From the NCBI RefSeq assembly GCF_004963255.1, contig NZ_SUGA01000001.1, positions 248,001 through 312,000 on the forward strand: a DNA stretch of 64,000 nt, written 5' to 3'. Origin of the DNA: Mesorhizobium sp. GTDB taxonomy: Bacteria > Pseudomonadota > Alphaproteobacteria > Rhizobiales > Rhizobiaceae. The position numbers and the translations under genes are program-made. The notes under the pieces were generated by a model. It did no database searches. It was not told the origin of the DNA and worked only from the letters and a program-made list of their open reading frames with translations. The number at the start of each line of letters is the position of its first letter. Positions within the stretch are counted from its first letter, which is position 1. Shown piece after piece: positions 63,835 to 64,000 of this stretch.

Positions 63835-63959
63835 GGATAACGACCCTTTAAATGAGCGCCGCGCTTGCGTCAATTGCCGGCTTCATTAAGAGGTTTGTAC
63901 CAGCCGGGCGGCAAGTGCCTGCTAAGGTCCTCGCCCGGCCTCGTGAACGGAGCCAGCCT

Positions 63960-64000
63960 TTGCGGCAGACAGGCATTCTTCCGGATCAGGACATCGCGGC
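63960..64000 (+). CDS. dcd: dCTP deaminase-like gene, 5' fragment
   Basis: A TTG start with GGAG seven bases upstream (63949-63952) gives MRQTGILPDQDIA before the window ends. This resembles the N-terminus of the long alphaproteobacterial 2'-deoxycytidine 5'-triphosphate deaminase, a gene often found next to metZ in Rhizobiales. Only 13 full codons are visible, so the call rests on recognition and context. It is divergent from metZ. Confidence 0.55.
   Translation, partial: MRQTGILPDQDIA

Overview
This is about 64 kb of GC-rich chromosome from an alphaproteobacterium of the Hyphomicrobiales (Rhizobiales), most like Mesorhizobium. The placement is inference from gene content and repeats: a GcrA regulator, a class I lysyl-tRNA synthetase, a PodJ-like polar factor, a CtrA-type box, a SAM-II riboswitch before metZ, a tad/cpa pilus locus, and several dispersed palindromes of the kind common in rhizobial intergenic DNA. 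The window looks like core or long-resident chromosome. I see no insertion sequence, prophage, CRISPR array, tRNA or rRNA gene.

Layout. 1-3.4 kb, minus strand: rpsT (cut by the window edge), an enoyl-CoA hydratase, mutM and deoB. 3.6-4.5 kb: a PhnD-like binding protein. 4.5-16.9 kb: a complete-looking Flp/Tad pilus locus, with two TadE-like pseudopilins and a secretin N-domain protein on the minus strand, then flp, cpaA, cpaB-cpaC-cpaD-cpaE-cpaF and tadB-tadC on the plus strand, and tadD converging on them. 17-23.2 kb: an M17 aminopeptidase, a MarR regulator, an NlpC/P60 peptidase, and the Lhr/PdeM DNA-repair pair. 23.2-28.9 kb: a SoeABC-type molybdoenzyme (probably sulfite:quinone oxidoreductase) divergent from a LysR regulator. 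28.9-36.4 kb: a YegD-like Hsp70, a TIGR02186 protein with a TSUP exporter, and a 1350-residue PodJ-like polar protein. 36.8-44.6 kb: a MerR (LiuR-like) regulator with two operator-like sites, then a beta-oxidation operon of two acyl-CoA dehydrogenases, a thiolase, a FadB/FadJ protein and a thioesterase. 44.6-49.3 kb: an S24 regulator, a nuclease-like protein, LysRS-I, a TerB-like protein and an amino-acid-type binding protein. 49.5-52 kb: a luxR-luxI quorum-sensing pair with a crotonase-family gene behind it. 52-56.5 kb: PPK2, phoR, phoU and corA. 56.4-59.5 kb: gcrA, then argD-argF. 59.6-64 kb: hslO, apaG, a ceramide-glucosyltransferase-like enzyme, metZ under a SAM-II riboswitch, and the first codons of a dcd-like gene.

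How parts fit together. The pilus locus holds every core Tad assembly function, and a perfect TTAA-N7-TTAA site lies before the TadE genes, which suggests cell-cycle control. The fatty-acid operon and its MerR gene each carry a TTGACGT/ACGTAAA-type dyad, so regulator and regulon are adjacent. PPK2, PhoR and PhoU form a phosphate neighbourhood without pst genes or phoB. SoeABC and the TSUP exporter a few kb away give a plausible sulfite theme.

Most unusual points. (1) A decayed duplicate of the luxR 3' end lies between luxR and luxI and is now in frame with luxI. (2) The crotonase after luxI lacks both hydratase glutamates. (3) A structured leader with an intrinsic terminator and short arginine-containing reading frames lies before argD, where no other plus-strand gene exists. 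(4) GANTC sites cluster in the gcrA-argD gap. (5) An 8-bp tandem repeat and an inverted copy separate corA from gcrA. Nothing in the window is clearly a wholly new multigene system. Points 1-3 are the best candidates for undescribed biology.
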